NCBI GenBank assembly: GCA_034698045.1
Contig: JAQGAU010000921.1
Location: forward strand, 1-22,642
Direction of reading: 5' to 3'
Length of the DNA: 22,642 nucleotides
From: Paramacrobiotus richtersi
Lineage: Eukaryota; Tardigrada; Eutardigrada; Parachela; Macrobiotidae
Made by a program: the position numbers and the translations under genes. The notes under the pieces were generated by a model. It worked only from the letters and a program-made list of their open reading frames with translations. It was not told the DNA's origin and did no database searches. This document shows, piece after piece, positions 7,596-17,900 of this stretch. The stretch's first letter is position 1. Each line of letters starts with the position of its first letter.

Positions 7596-7605
7596 TCTGC
7601 TACCA
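7596..7605 (-). other. Primer-binding site for initiator tRNA-Met
   Basis: On the element strand the bases directly after the 5' LTR are TGGTAGCAGA. These are complementary to the last 10 bases (TCTGCTACCA) of metazoan initiator tRNA-Met, including the CCA tail. Complementarity stops after 10 bases. Zero spacing to the LTR end is normal for LTR elements and fixes both the orientation and the 5' LTR end. Confidence 0.85.
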
Positions 7606-7966
7606 TGAAAGGGCAACCGAGCCTGGTAGTAGGTCTACTGTACACTTTACGATGAACACGCACCAGGATATCAAAGGTGACTTTATCTCACAAAATGCTG
7701 CACCAATTTACCAAATGCTATAAAATTCACTGTTAAATCAATGAGGCATCTCGCTGGAGACAAGAAGTGTTAATGCGATCAAGAGAAATTACATCAAGAT
7801 TCACTCGCTTTCAAACGCCATTCACGAGTGTGTTAAAACAGAATTTACCGGAATTTACCGTCTTTACGTCACATTTAACAGGCTTTACAGCGAAAAGAGT
7901 AACAGAGGAGAGAGACACGTTATACGTCGCTCCACCCTCCTGTACGACAGTACGGATCCCGTTTCA
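7606..7966 (-). repeat. 5' LTR (361 bp)
   Basis: It begins TGAAAC on the element strand and ends CTTTCA, giving 5-base inverted ends TGAAA/TTTCA of the usual TG...CA type. Bases 7656-7966 match 1-312 with two substitutions and one indel. The outer flank starts CTAGC. A TGACGTAA (CRE/ATF-like) motif on the element strand is conserved in both LTRs, at 7864-7871 and 210-217. The LTR ends 81 bases beyond the stop codon of the neighbouring peptidase gene and shares its orientation. Confidence 0.93.
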
Positions 7967-8011
7967 CTAGCATTCGCAAACAGGAACATGAATGCAATAT
8001 ACCGACAGCCA

Positions 8012-8017
8012 TTTAAT
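8012..8017 (-). terminator. Polyadenylation signal of peptidase A (ATTAAA)
   Basis: ATTAAA on the minus strand lies 31 bases past the stop codon and about 45 bases before the LTR boundary. The paralogue has ATTAAA at nearly the same distance from its stop. The cleavage site is expected just before the LTR, so the insertion may leave little downstream element. Confidence 0.5.
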
Positions 8018-8047
8018 ACAGAGACCCAACTGAATGTCATCAGTTCC

Positions 8048-11000
8048 CTACCACACACGATTTTTTACTTTGGAATTCATCTTTGTGCCGCTGGAGCAGT
8101 TGAAACTCCGAGCGAACTCCGGTATGTTGGAGACGGGTCCGTTAACGCGCCATTTGTTTGGAGCGTGCAAGTCCATCAGGAGCTTTAAGCGTTGGCTTTC
8201 TGGGTTCCGGTTTTCACACCATACCTGTTAGTCGCCATGTCAAAATTAATATCACCCTGGATGACTCTATAGCTACTATAACCATTTCGAAAGTAATCTG
8301 GTCCAGCAATACCACAAGCTGCGAACAAAATTGTTGGACTGTATACATCCATGGTATCGTTGAGATGCAAGCACACCTGTGTATGTACACTGGTTACTAG
8401 TACAATGTCTAGGTTCATGTATGCGCATCGGCGATGAGCATAGAGAAAATACAGAAAACTTGTGCTTGCTTATGCATTAATTTACTCTTTCTCGCGAACG
8501 CCTGATCGGCAGATATTACACAACGCATTCTGGTTGAGTGAAAAGGATCTCCGGTTCGCTTGGTTCGATTATACCACACGCACAAACTTCATTTTAGGAT
8601 TCTTATCGAAATGTGTGTACCTGTGCGGCCGATAGGAAGAAGAGCTGCAGCGGGGTGAACTTCTCCATTTCCGGTAGGACGGGTTCCGGCGTGGTTAAAC
8701 GTTGTAAATAGCGGGTGTAACCCTGCAGAAAGGATGCATGAATGCGCTTTGAAATTCAGATTTCTATCACTTGCCGCTGCATTGTTCAGGGGTACTTGTT
8801 AGCAAATTTGCGAGATTTTTGATAATGTAATCATGCAAAAGGCAGCAAACCACACTTAAGAGTATCACCTTAAGAGATGCTCTGAGTCCGCCGTTATCGG
8901 CTATGTTCTCTCGTGCCGTCAGTGCGCCGTTGACTTGTCCACTGGGCACTGTATATTTTCCATACTGCTCGACGATGGCACGGGTGCGACTATAGAACGC
9001 ATCCCAGGTTGTACTCGTCCACCACGAGCGGCGCACGCCAATGCTGTCGTATTTAGCGCCGGTGTCGTCGAACCCGTGGGTGATTTCATGCCCAATAATA
9101 TGGCCAATTGCCCCGTAATTCAGGTACCGTGGGGCACCGGCGTCGAAGAAAGGGGTCCGCAAAATAGCTGCCGGCATAACTGCAAAGAGGAGCATGTCAT
9201 TGGTAACGTATGGTTATTGCTCCCACGTAGTTAGAACTGAATTCAGCCGGAAAGGCTGACTGGACGTCAAACGCGCCCGTCGATTTCAACAGCGTAAAGC
9301 GTCATGCCAGTCTATTCAGCCGCTTACAACATGCGCGCGATTGAGATGGGAAAAAGTTTTACTCGACCAAACGACACTCAAGCTATATGTAACTGGCAAT
9401 ACTGTCATCCTCAGTGATAGTGTCCCCGGAAATAAATAGCGCATCCGGGCACAGTTTCTTCCGAAACGTTTAAGTCTTTTCCCAAACTCTCTATTAACAA
9501 ATTTTTTTCTTCCGGTGAAAATTCTACCCAGAACCAAACGGTGGTTCGTAGAGAATTTTAACCGACTGCTGTTTGGCTCATGAAAAGCGGGGCCGTTTCG
9601 GGGCGATATTTCTGCCGGTGAAAAATATCTGGGCTCACAAAACCAATATGGGAACTGCATAGAAATAGTATTCCAGATGGGACCGTTTTTACCGGACCAG
9701 GTGGGCTTTTTGGGAGAGTAGGACATTATTGCCGGTTACATACGCGTACACGAACTACCCCCTTACTCAGTTGGTTTCGACGCGGGTGATAGTACGCATT
9801 GATATTACTAATGTCCGGCGTGTCGCGCAGTGGATCAAAGAGGACGCGGGTCTTGGTTAGTTCTCTCATCTCCTGTATCAGGTTGTTCTTATTGATCTGC
9901 AGGACGCTGCGTATGAAGGTTCCTTGCACTGCCATCTAAAAAGGATATGGACGCTTGACATGATACAGTTTCTAAGTGTCTGTTGAATCACATGTTCGTA
10001 CCATTTGGTACTGTGAATCGATGGCAGATAAGTTGTTAGCCATTAAATCCGGATAGGCAATAATTTCGTTAAGGGCCGCAAGCTTCTGCAGAGCTCCTGC
10101 GTGAGTAATGTTGTCCATCCAAGTGGCCTCCTCCAGCAGTTCACGAAACCCCCAGACAATGTCTTTGACCATCATCGTTGCCTAATATGAAACCTTCCTT
10201 GTAAAACCTTCATGGGGAATGTGATGTAAATAAGCTAGCGCTTGAATAACTAGGGCAGTTTTGTAAACACTAAAAACTGAAACCGAAGCAACCAACAGCA
10301 ACCTTCGACACTGCTGCCGTGAACCGAAAAAGCGAAGTAATTAAGAAACCCTATTGTTTTTTGGTACTTTTAGGGAGGAGTAAAAATCAACTCAAAGTCT
10401 CAAAACGAACATTGAGAAACATGCAGCTACGATTGCTAGGTGTGCCTATACTTCAGTGTGAGTGCATTTTTTTTCTGCAGAGGAATACGAAGGTGCTGAC
10501 CAAAAATGAGCATGCTTCAGGAATGCGTAACAGTGCGTTCACGCGGCGACCGCTACACTTCAGAAAAAAATTAGTGTCCTGTTTGTGCGTCGCATGTATG
10601 CAGGAGTCGTACCTTTTCTTTCATATCAAATGGCACGATGTCTCGCACATAGAGTGCCCCAAGCGCAAGGGGCATGACCTCCTTGATTATGTCCAGACAG
10701 CTGTCCTCCACACTGGCGACGGCGTTAAAGGTGGCAGTCCGGTATTCTTCAGAGAGATAGCCCAGTAGCGAGTGGATCAGCTTCCAACCGATGTAATTGG
10801 CCAGACGGCGACGTCCTCTGGCGCCCTGTTTCTCAAATTCCACCAGCTTCTCGTCCAGTTTGGTCCAGTAGCGCAACGAGGGCACAACGACGACGGTGTC
10901 GTCAGTGATGGCGTTCGAGAGATTGACTGGAGCGAAGAAACTCTGCAAGCATGCAGTCATATTGCGCAAGAGACTGGAGTTGAAACGAAACCGGTCTTTG

Positions 11001-12957
11001 AAGTTTCTTAAGCTGAGCTTGTTCAGCAGAAGGGTGTCGTTGTTGGTCTCCGCTTTCGTTAACATATACTGCAAAGAAACATTCTGACGGCAACATAGTC
11101 GGTTATTTTAGTCAGTTTCTTACCAAACCCAGATGGATTTCAGTTTCAAAGATATCCATGACATTTTCCTCCAGCAAGTCATTGGTTTGATTGGTATCTC
11201 GTAAAAGATTCTTCGTTATGTTCAGAATGATATTCCAATAATGCTGCACATAGGACGGCGCATCTTCTCTACTCTGCAGGAGGTCCGCGTCGATGAACAG
11301 TTTAGGCTCGTGCAGAAGAATTATGTTACGCGAGGGATCCTCCACGTCCGGAAGGATTTCGACGGAAAACAGTGACGTGCTGCCAAGGTAATGGGACTTG
11401 ACCAGCGCCTCAACCAGACGAAACTTAGCTGCGTCCCAGTTGGGTGAGATGAGCGGCCATCCGCCTAGATGCTCCTCAACAATACGAATAGCTGGTGTGC
11501 CGCGCAGCTTCTCGATCTCCGCTGTTTGGTAAATAGACATACATTAAGGCAAACGGCATACCAATAACAAAGCGAAAGTGTAATAAATGGCAATGTCACA
11601 ATCACATGCGGCAATTTTCGATATACTGCTATGTGATTATGCTTTTTTTCAAGAGTTGCATGCATTATTATGCATAACGTGACAGAAACCGTTTTTTCGC
11701 CGAAGTTAAACTGATTACTCTTTTCAGCGCAGCAGGAGAAACACGTGTGACCGTGAACACTGGGTGGATTTACGAACTGCATATATACAGTACATGCGCA
11801 GAGTCAATAGTGTGACGACTGTGTCATTCTTTGAATCCAGCCATCTTGCCAGTACCGATTTTTGATTTAGCGGGGTGCCGACTTACCGGCAAGTGCATGC
11901 ATTTGAAAATGTTTCTACCGCATGACGGGGACCTCGGTTGTACGCTCTATATCCGTTCTGGTGTTACTTTAGTTAGTTTCTATGTACAAACTGATGAGCG
12001 ATTTACTTGCTGCACCGTAAACTCTGCACTGGCCACGAAACGGTTCGTAAATAAGTGGTTGCAAAGACTCTGGTGTTATCTTTACTGCTGTTCCTGTTTC
12101 ACTACCGGTATCTTGCATGAAATGGCTGCAACAACGTACCTGTGATGTAGCATAATGTATTGGCCCTATTGTGTCTCGCGAAAGTCATATCATGGACTAC
12201 TGATTGTCCTCTTTGCAACTGGTCAAGCAAGTGTGTATCAGTTGTTGCTATGTTCTGATTTAGTCTGCTTTATCGCGGCTCCCGAGTGGGATAATGAAGT
12301 ATCCGCTCGGACATGACAGTACCGTACCCTTATTAATGCACTGTTGGAACAAGCTCTTTACTTTCAACTCGGCGCCGAACGTTTTCCCTTTGCGCTTCAG
12401 CCTTCCCTTCAAAAGATCTGCAAAGAACGATAAGCTTACTATGCCATTTGAACAGGGCGGTTCGCAAGGCTTGTTGGTTCGCCAACCTTTGCCGACATTC
12501 CGGGTTTTCTTGTCTAGCTTGGTCATCTCATTAACGTTGGATTCTGTTTGTCCTGCTATCCACTTGCCACAGCTGTACTCGTAGAAGTCGTCGCAAGGAT
12601 CGACGCTTGCATTGATGCGGTCCAGAAAGTTTCTCGCTGCCGAACAGAGAATGCTGTGTGAAATGTTCATAACTTGCAAATATGCTTGTACAGGGCCAGA
12701 TTTGTTTACCTATGGCTTTGCACGTTTCAGTCGTGCAAACAGCACCTGTTGACGTTGTGGCAGTCCTGATGACGCTGTCAGCGGTTGGTACCGTTGTCGT
12801 GACTGCGAATACGTGGCTGCGTGTGAACATGTACATCGCACATGAAGTCTACCAGTCATACTTTCTGACCTTCTGTAGAAATTACAGCGTCATTATTGGG
12901 AAGCCAGGACAGCACAAATATCAATAAAGCGATTGACAGTGGCGTGAAGGACTGCAT
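8048..12957 (-). CDS. Secreted M13 (neprilysin-like) zinc metallopeptidase A, 11 exons
   Basis: Exons in order: 12957-12870, 12802-12710, 12636-12487, 12417-12328, 11521-11124, 11068-10613, 10181-10002, 9935-9767, 9179-8869, 8722-8621, 8224-8048. They sum to 2214 bases (737 residues), all introns are GT-AG, and the stop is TAG. Exon 1 encodes a signal peptide (MQSFTPLSIALL...), so the protein is probably secreted rather than a type II membrane protein like vertebrate neprilysin. Family marks: DPCDDFYEYSCGKW in exon 3, INAYY in exon 8, HEITH at 572-576, ENIADNGG with third zinc ligand E632 and D636, and HAPNKWRV near the end. Catalysis should be intact. Family function: cleavage of small extracellular peptides before hydrophobic residues. 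Oddity: Ala609 and Asn734 replace both cysteines of the conserved C-terminal disulfide. Introns over 300 bases (8225-8620, 9180-9766, 10182-10612, 11522-12327) show no other gene. Confidence 0.9.
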
Positions 12958-13038
12958 TTGTAGTATACCGCGTATATCAGCACTGTACGCCGGTCCTCGT
13001 AGAACCTCTTCAGCGACTGAGCGACCAGCAATAATTAT
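12958..13038 (-). promoter_or_regulatory. Proximal promoter and 5' leader of peptidase A
   Basis: On the minus strand CTCAGTCGCTGAAGAGG, followed by TTCTACG, starts 64 bases before the ATG. Peptidase B has CTCAGGCGTAGAAGAAG followed by TTTCTACC 66 bases before its ATG. CTCAGT resembles the arthropod initiator TCAGT. An AT-rich ATAATTAT lies at 13031-13038 but is too close to act as a normal TATA box. The call rests on conservation between the two paralogues. Confidence 0.35.
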
Positions 13039-13689
13039 GCGCGGGACGAGAGAATATGCGCCGATAATTTTTCATGGTGTGATAAACATGTGCTAGAATT
13101 AATCAGCATGATGCATAAAATTATCCAACAGGCAGCTTAGCATAAGTCGGAACGTTACCGGTCATGGATCCACAGGTGAACATCCGTTTGCAAGTAATGA
13201 CAGCGCTAATTAACCAAATCTTAAAACAGGGAAAGTTAGACCATATGGCTTTCGCTCAATATTTATCGTAAGTGTATTATTTAATCGAAAGTCTGAAAAT
13301 AGACAGTCGAATGCCGAACATGGATAGCCAGTGCGAATAAATAACTTGTTTGCACATTATCTTAGCGGGTGATCTGATATCTGACCATTTGATCGGGAAA
13401 TAGACTGCTCAGCCATCGGCACATGAATTGCTCAGGTTAGCGTCTACATACTTACCGATCGCAACCTAGGCTTCAGTCGCAAAATACATCAAAACGAGAA
13501 TTAGGCATGACACTAGTGAACACTGGAGATGTACAGAAGTTACAGACTGGGGTAATGCTGTGAGATGCTGCTCGTGCAAATTAGTTGGAATGGACGGTAG
13601 GATGTGATTCCGGGAAACTATATACAACTATTATGGGTAGGTCAGGTGCAGAGCAGAGACAAGCACCCGTGCGCCCCGGTTGACGAGAA

Positions 13690-14045
13690 TATTACTCTCC
13701 GTCGGGATCTACCGATTGACCCAGAGTCAGACATCACCGCGGACGAGCTCCAGTCGCCTAACTGTTTTCCCACTAATTCAGCCGGCCGCGATGGACTGCC
13801 TGTTACCCACCTAAAAAACCTTCTTTACTCACAAGGTCAGGCGAAGAATAAGCTCCTTCTTTCACTGGTCAGATTTACCAACCACGTCCTTCGCAACGAA
13901 CTACCTCTCAAGGCACTGAGGTCTTTTGCGGAGCCGCTGTACTTCCGTTCAACAAAGCTTCTGGTGGGAGATTCGACCTATGGCTGTAGGATGCACGTTC
14001 CGTCGATTAGTTGCGCGAATACCATGCTACTGGTAAGCAGCTGAT
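13690..14045 (+). pseudogene. Reverse transcriptase fragment (RPIAVG-type non-LTR family)
   Basis: The first frame reads SAGRDGLPVTHLKNLL, then LVRFTNHVLRNELP and FAEPLYFRSTKLL. Near 13970 similarity moves to another frame, IRPMAVGCTFRRLVAR. This is the order of a widespread invertebrate reverse transcriptase family (DGL..HL / N.VL...P / RPIAVG..RRL.AK). The frame change, a stop soon after and the absence of the catalytic YxDD region show a dead fragment. It lies in the intergenic region shared by the two peptidase genes. The rest of 12958-14904 has no recognised gene. Confidence 0.6.
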
Positions 14046-14064
14046 CCATGATGGCTGACCGACC

Positions 14065-14495
14065 TGGATGATATGCTGGGCAAAGTAGACCGACGGTTCA
14101 CACAACGTGCGTACATCCACGCGCGTCCAAACGCTTTGCAGCGGCTCACACAGCACTCTCAGCTCCAGAACTACAAACCTCCTGACCGACGTACACTCAC
14201 CAGGCAAATGGCGCGTTAACGGCGCTTAATGACAGAAAATTTTATTAAGTCGAACATCTGGCCAAACCGAGATCGATCCAGAATCGACCCTCCCGTGACG
14301 GGAGTCCCGTCACAGCGAAATCGCTCTAATCAAAATCGAAACCTTATCCAAATCCAACAGAAAGGCAACGTGCGGTATCCACTTCAAGAACGGGACGCAT
14401 GTGCTGGATGCTGTGCAAGGCCAGCAGACCGACGGTTCACGCAGCGTGCATATATTCTTCACGCGCGTCCACACACTCTAGTGCAGCTCACACAG
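14065..14495. repeat. Diverged 90-bp direct repeat flanking a strong palindrome
   Basis: 14065-14153 and 14405-14495 are imperfect copies sharing GACCGACGGTTCAC and ACGCGCGTCC. Both can encode a similar peptide (DRRFTQRAYI..HARP), so they may be two pieces of one decayed mobile-element ORF. Between them, 14291-14313 holds overlapping palindromes TCCCGT-G-ACGGGA and GTGACGGGA-G-TCCCGTCAC. 14510-14838 shows no recognisable feature. Confidence 0.45.
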
Positions 14496-14838
14496 TGACA
14501 ACGCCCTCCGCTGCAAGGCCGCTGTTCTCACAGTTTTCAATAAGGATTACCCGGCGCAAAAATGTTTGCGCTTAGCATCAGTTGTCGACTTCTACTGCAG
14601 TTGCTTAATAAATTCTCCTTTGGTAACAGCCTTTCGGTCTGGAAAAGACTGGTTTGTGTTTCGTGCCATTCTCACACGCTGGACTGATTTTGCGCATACT
14701 TTGAAATGAATCCTTCGCTAAGTCCGGTTCTCTGCCAAGATAGCTTTGCATGCAAGGCACAGACTTCCCTGAGGGCCAGCAAAGGCAGTCTAGACATGGG
14801 CTACCAAATTATACCTAGCGTTCCATATATACTAGAAG

Positions 14839-14904
14839 CTCAGGCGTAGAAGAAGTTTCTACCAGTCTGGGTGTAAACTGCTGCGATACACAGCAGCCAT
14901 TAAA
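14839..14904 (+). promoter_or_regulatory. Proximal promoter and 5' leader of peptidase B
   Basis: CTCAGGCGTAGAAGAAG followed by TTTCTACC starts 66 bases before the ATG and aligns with the leader of peptidase A. ATATATA at 14825-14831 lies only about 14 bases before the CTCAG motif, so it is an uncertain TATA box. The start ATG has A at -3 (TAAAATG). Confidence 0.35.
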
Positions 14905-17900
14905 ATGCAGCTCTTCCCGTCACTTTCGATCGCTTTGTGGATATTAGGGCTCTCCTTGTTTCCTACTAATGGCGCCATAACCAAGCCAAAAGGTCAGAAA
15001 ATGTGCTTTATTAGACATAATAATCATCATAATGATATGAATGCGTACAAACTACTGTACTTGTTAACAGTCGTTAAAAAGCCGCCCACTGCTAACAGCG
15101 TCATCAAGTCGGCCGAGAAATCGACGGGAGCCGTTTGTAGGACTGCGACGTGTAAAGAAATAGGTATGTACTCAGCTAGGCAAACAATCAGCATTTCGTG
15201 ATGTCTCACTGATACCCGAATTTTCAGCCAAAAAGTTCTTGGACCGCATCAATGCAAGCGTCGATCCCTGCGACGACTTCTACCAGTACAGCTGCGGCAA
15301 GTGGATAACGGCACAAACAGTCTACGACGTTGATGACTTCGATACGCTGGGAACGAAAACCCGAAATATGGGCAACGGTCGGACCGTCAGGCCGTCAAAT
15401 TACTACATGCTCCAAATGACGTAGTTTATCGTTCCTCGTAGATCTCCTAAAAGGAAAGATTAAGCCCAAAGGGAAGACGTTCGCCGCCGAAGTGAAAGTG
15501 AAGAGTTTGTACAAGCAGTGCAGCGATCAAGGTACGTATATACAGCCTTTTCACGGTACCGGTAGTGAAAAGAGTACGGCTCGGTATAACAGCCGTATGC
15601 GAGAAAACGATCACGTGGTTCTGTCACAGGATAGAATGGTACGCTGTCAGTCGGCCTGAACTTTTCTGTGTCTGTGCATTCTTCTGATACCTCCAAAAAT
15701 TGCACGGTTTGGACAAAGCCTGTTGCTTTACTTCCTCTGGTTTCGAATAAAATAACGGCTGTGAGATTATTATTATGATGTCACAAGAGCGGATAACCTG
15801 GCATTCCGGGACTTGAACATCCGGTCGAAACAGTAAACACTGTATGAGTGCATATAATATGATTTTAACTCTATAGAACCCAGCTGGGTCATGGTGACCC
15901 AAGCGTAAATAAAAATAATTTCCAGAAAATAAACAGGAGCGATTTTTTAAAAAACAGCGTTTCCTAATCTTCCTGCCGATGATTATACACGTTTCGGCTG
16001 TACCAGATTAAAAAAATTACGAACTGGATGTTCTGTGCATGCATGGGTCAATTGACCCGCAGTTTCGGTGCATTTGGAAAACAATTAATTAGTATATGAA
16101 ACACATGCAGTGCGTAACCAAGAAAAATTCTATTGGTAGTACTTAGCTTGTAGTACAAAAGTAAAATAGATCGTGTTGGTAAAAGCGACTGCCGCAGCGG
16201 AAGATTAATTCGAAAGAGACGAGACAAAAAATTTGGATCTTTAACCAAAAACATCCGGTTTGCAACCGCTTGAGAGAGATGGACCAGTAGACAGAGCTCT
16301 GGCCATTTTGAGAGAGATAGAGCAGCAGACTGGGCTGGGTCATTTGACCCATGTCAGGTTGAATCTGGTGCGAAATATGTTGGGGTCTATAGAGTTAAGC
16401 ACTGCTGATCCGTATACCTACAGTAGTAACATTGCGGTGTACGGTGATCCGTTCCTTTTTCGTGTCCCGTGCACCGGCAAATATTCGTTGTTTTTCAAAC
16501 AGCTGCGATTGAGAAGCTGCGCGGCACACCAATCATCCGCATTCTGGACGAGTATCTGGGCGGTTGGCCTATTATCTCGCCGAAATGGAACGCGGCCAAC
16601 TTCAGTCTGGTAGATGCACTCGTTAATTCCCACTACGTTGGCAGCACGTCCTTCTTTTCTGTCAAAATCGAGCCGGATGTGGAGAATCCCTCGCGTAGCT
16701 TGATTCGCCTCGACGAACCCAACCTGGTCGTCGACCCGGACTTCCTTCAGGATAGGGAAAGTCGACTCGAAGTTCTTGATAGATACTCAGGCATCATTCA
16801 AAGCATAACGAACACTCTTTTACGAGATGCCAACCAGACCACCGACGACAAGAACCGGGAGGAAAATTTCATGGCTATCCTTGAAATAGAAAACCACTTT
16901 GGATTGGTAAGAAATTCACATCTGAAGCTCGATTCTTTTGCAGTTGTATTGCTATTTCAGAATATGTTAACGAAAGGAGAGCTGAACAACGACACTATTC
17001 GGCTGAAAAAGCTCAGCTTGAGCAACTTCAAAGACCGTTTCCGTTTTAAGTCGAGCCTACTACGCAACATCACCGGAATTCTGCAGAGCTTCTTTGCTCC
17101 AGTCAACCTCTCACACGCCATAACGGATGACACCGTCATCGTCGTGCCCTCGCTGCGCTACTGGCCCAAACTGGACGAGAAGCTCGTGGAGCTTGACAAG
17201 CAGGGCGTCAAAGGGCGCCGTCGCTTGGCTACTTATATCGGCTGGAAGCTCATCTACTCTGTACTGAACTATCTCCCCGAGGATTACCGTAATGTCCAGT
17301 TTTACAAAGTCCCGGGAATGGAGGATCGCTGTCTCGACACAATCAAGACGGTTATGCCGCTGGCACTCGGAGCGCTCTATGTGCGGGATATCGTGCCATC
17401 CGATATGAAAACAAAGGTCTGTCTGCTGCGTCGTCAGCGTCATCCTACAGAACGAACGCGCTAATTTGACCACCAGGTTTTACGTGGCCTGTACTTCTCT
17501 CTTTGCGCAGCGCACATGTTGTCCTATAGTTACAAGAAGAACTTTATAACAACTTGAACAACGATGAAAAAGTTTTTGCTTTTTAGGCAACGTCGATGAC
17601 CAATGATATCCGTTCGGGATTTCGCGCACTGCTGGAGGAGGCCGCTGCCACTTGGATGGACAACGTAACATACCAAGGAGCTTTGCAGAAGTTGGCGGCT
17701 TTTAGAGATGTCATTGCCTATCCAGATGTGATGGCTGGCAACAGATCTGCCATCGATTCACAGTACCAAATGGTACAAATACAGATACTTCTATAAATAC
17801 AGTGATACCAGATAGTATACGCACAACATAACATGTATCATGAAAACTGTACAACGTCTGTATGTTATCCTAGATTGCGCTTCAAGGGACATTTGTTCGC

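Larger units (their letters stand above)
1..7966 (-). mobile_element. LTR retroelement with gag but no recognisable pol
   Basis: Seen: near-identical direct repeats at 1-312 and 7606-7966 bracket about 7.3 kb. A tRNA primer-binding site touches the right repeat, and all plausible ORFs read on the minus strand, so the right repeat is the 5' LTR. In element order the interior holds a leader, gag (7033 to 4410), a structured spacer, a SUMO-motif/coiled-coil ORF, a winged-helix ORF, a small zinc-type ORF and a hairpin array. No DTG/DSG protease, YxDD reverse transcriptase, RNase H or HHCC/DDE integrase was found in any frame of either strand. Known: gag-only LTR elements (TR-GAG type) exist and depend on pol from relatives. 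Inferred: a non-autonomous, Ty3/gypsy-related element carrying its own accessory genes. The target-site duplication cannot be tested because the left end is outside the window. Confidence 0.85.

Noticed and set aside
9316..9726. 136-residue minus-strand frame within intron 8 of peptidase A
   Set aside because: It lies between two well-supported exons in the same gene, has no family resemblance and no matching segment in the paralogue.
11831..12145. 104-residue plus-strand frame in intron 4 of peptidase A
   Set aside because: Antisense to the gene, low-complexity mix of Cys/Leu/Thr, no homologue recognised.
15886..15900. GGGTCATGGTGACCC as a host hormone-response element of peptidase B
   Set aside because: It sits next to the terminal repeat of a TTAA-flanked MITE and is more simply explained as part of that element's ends; kept only as a hypothesis in the findings.
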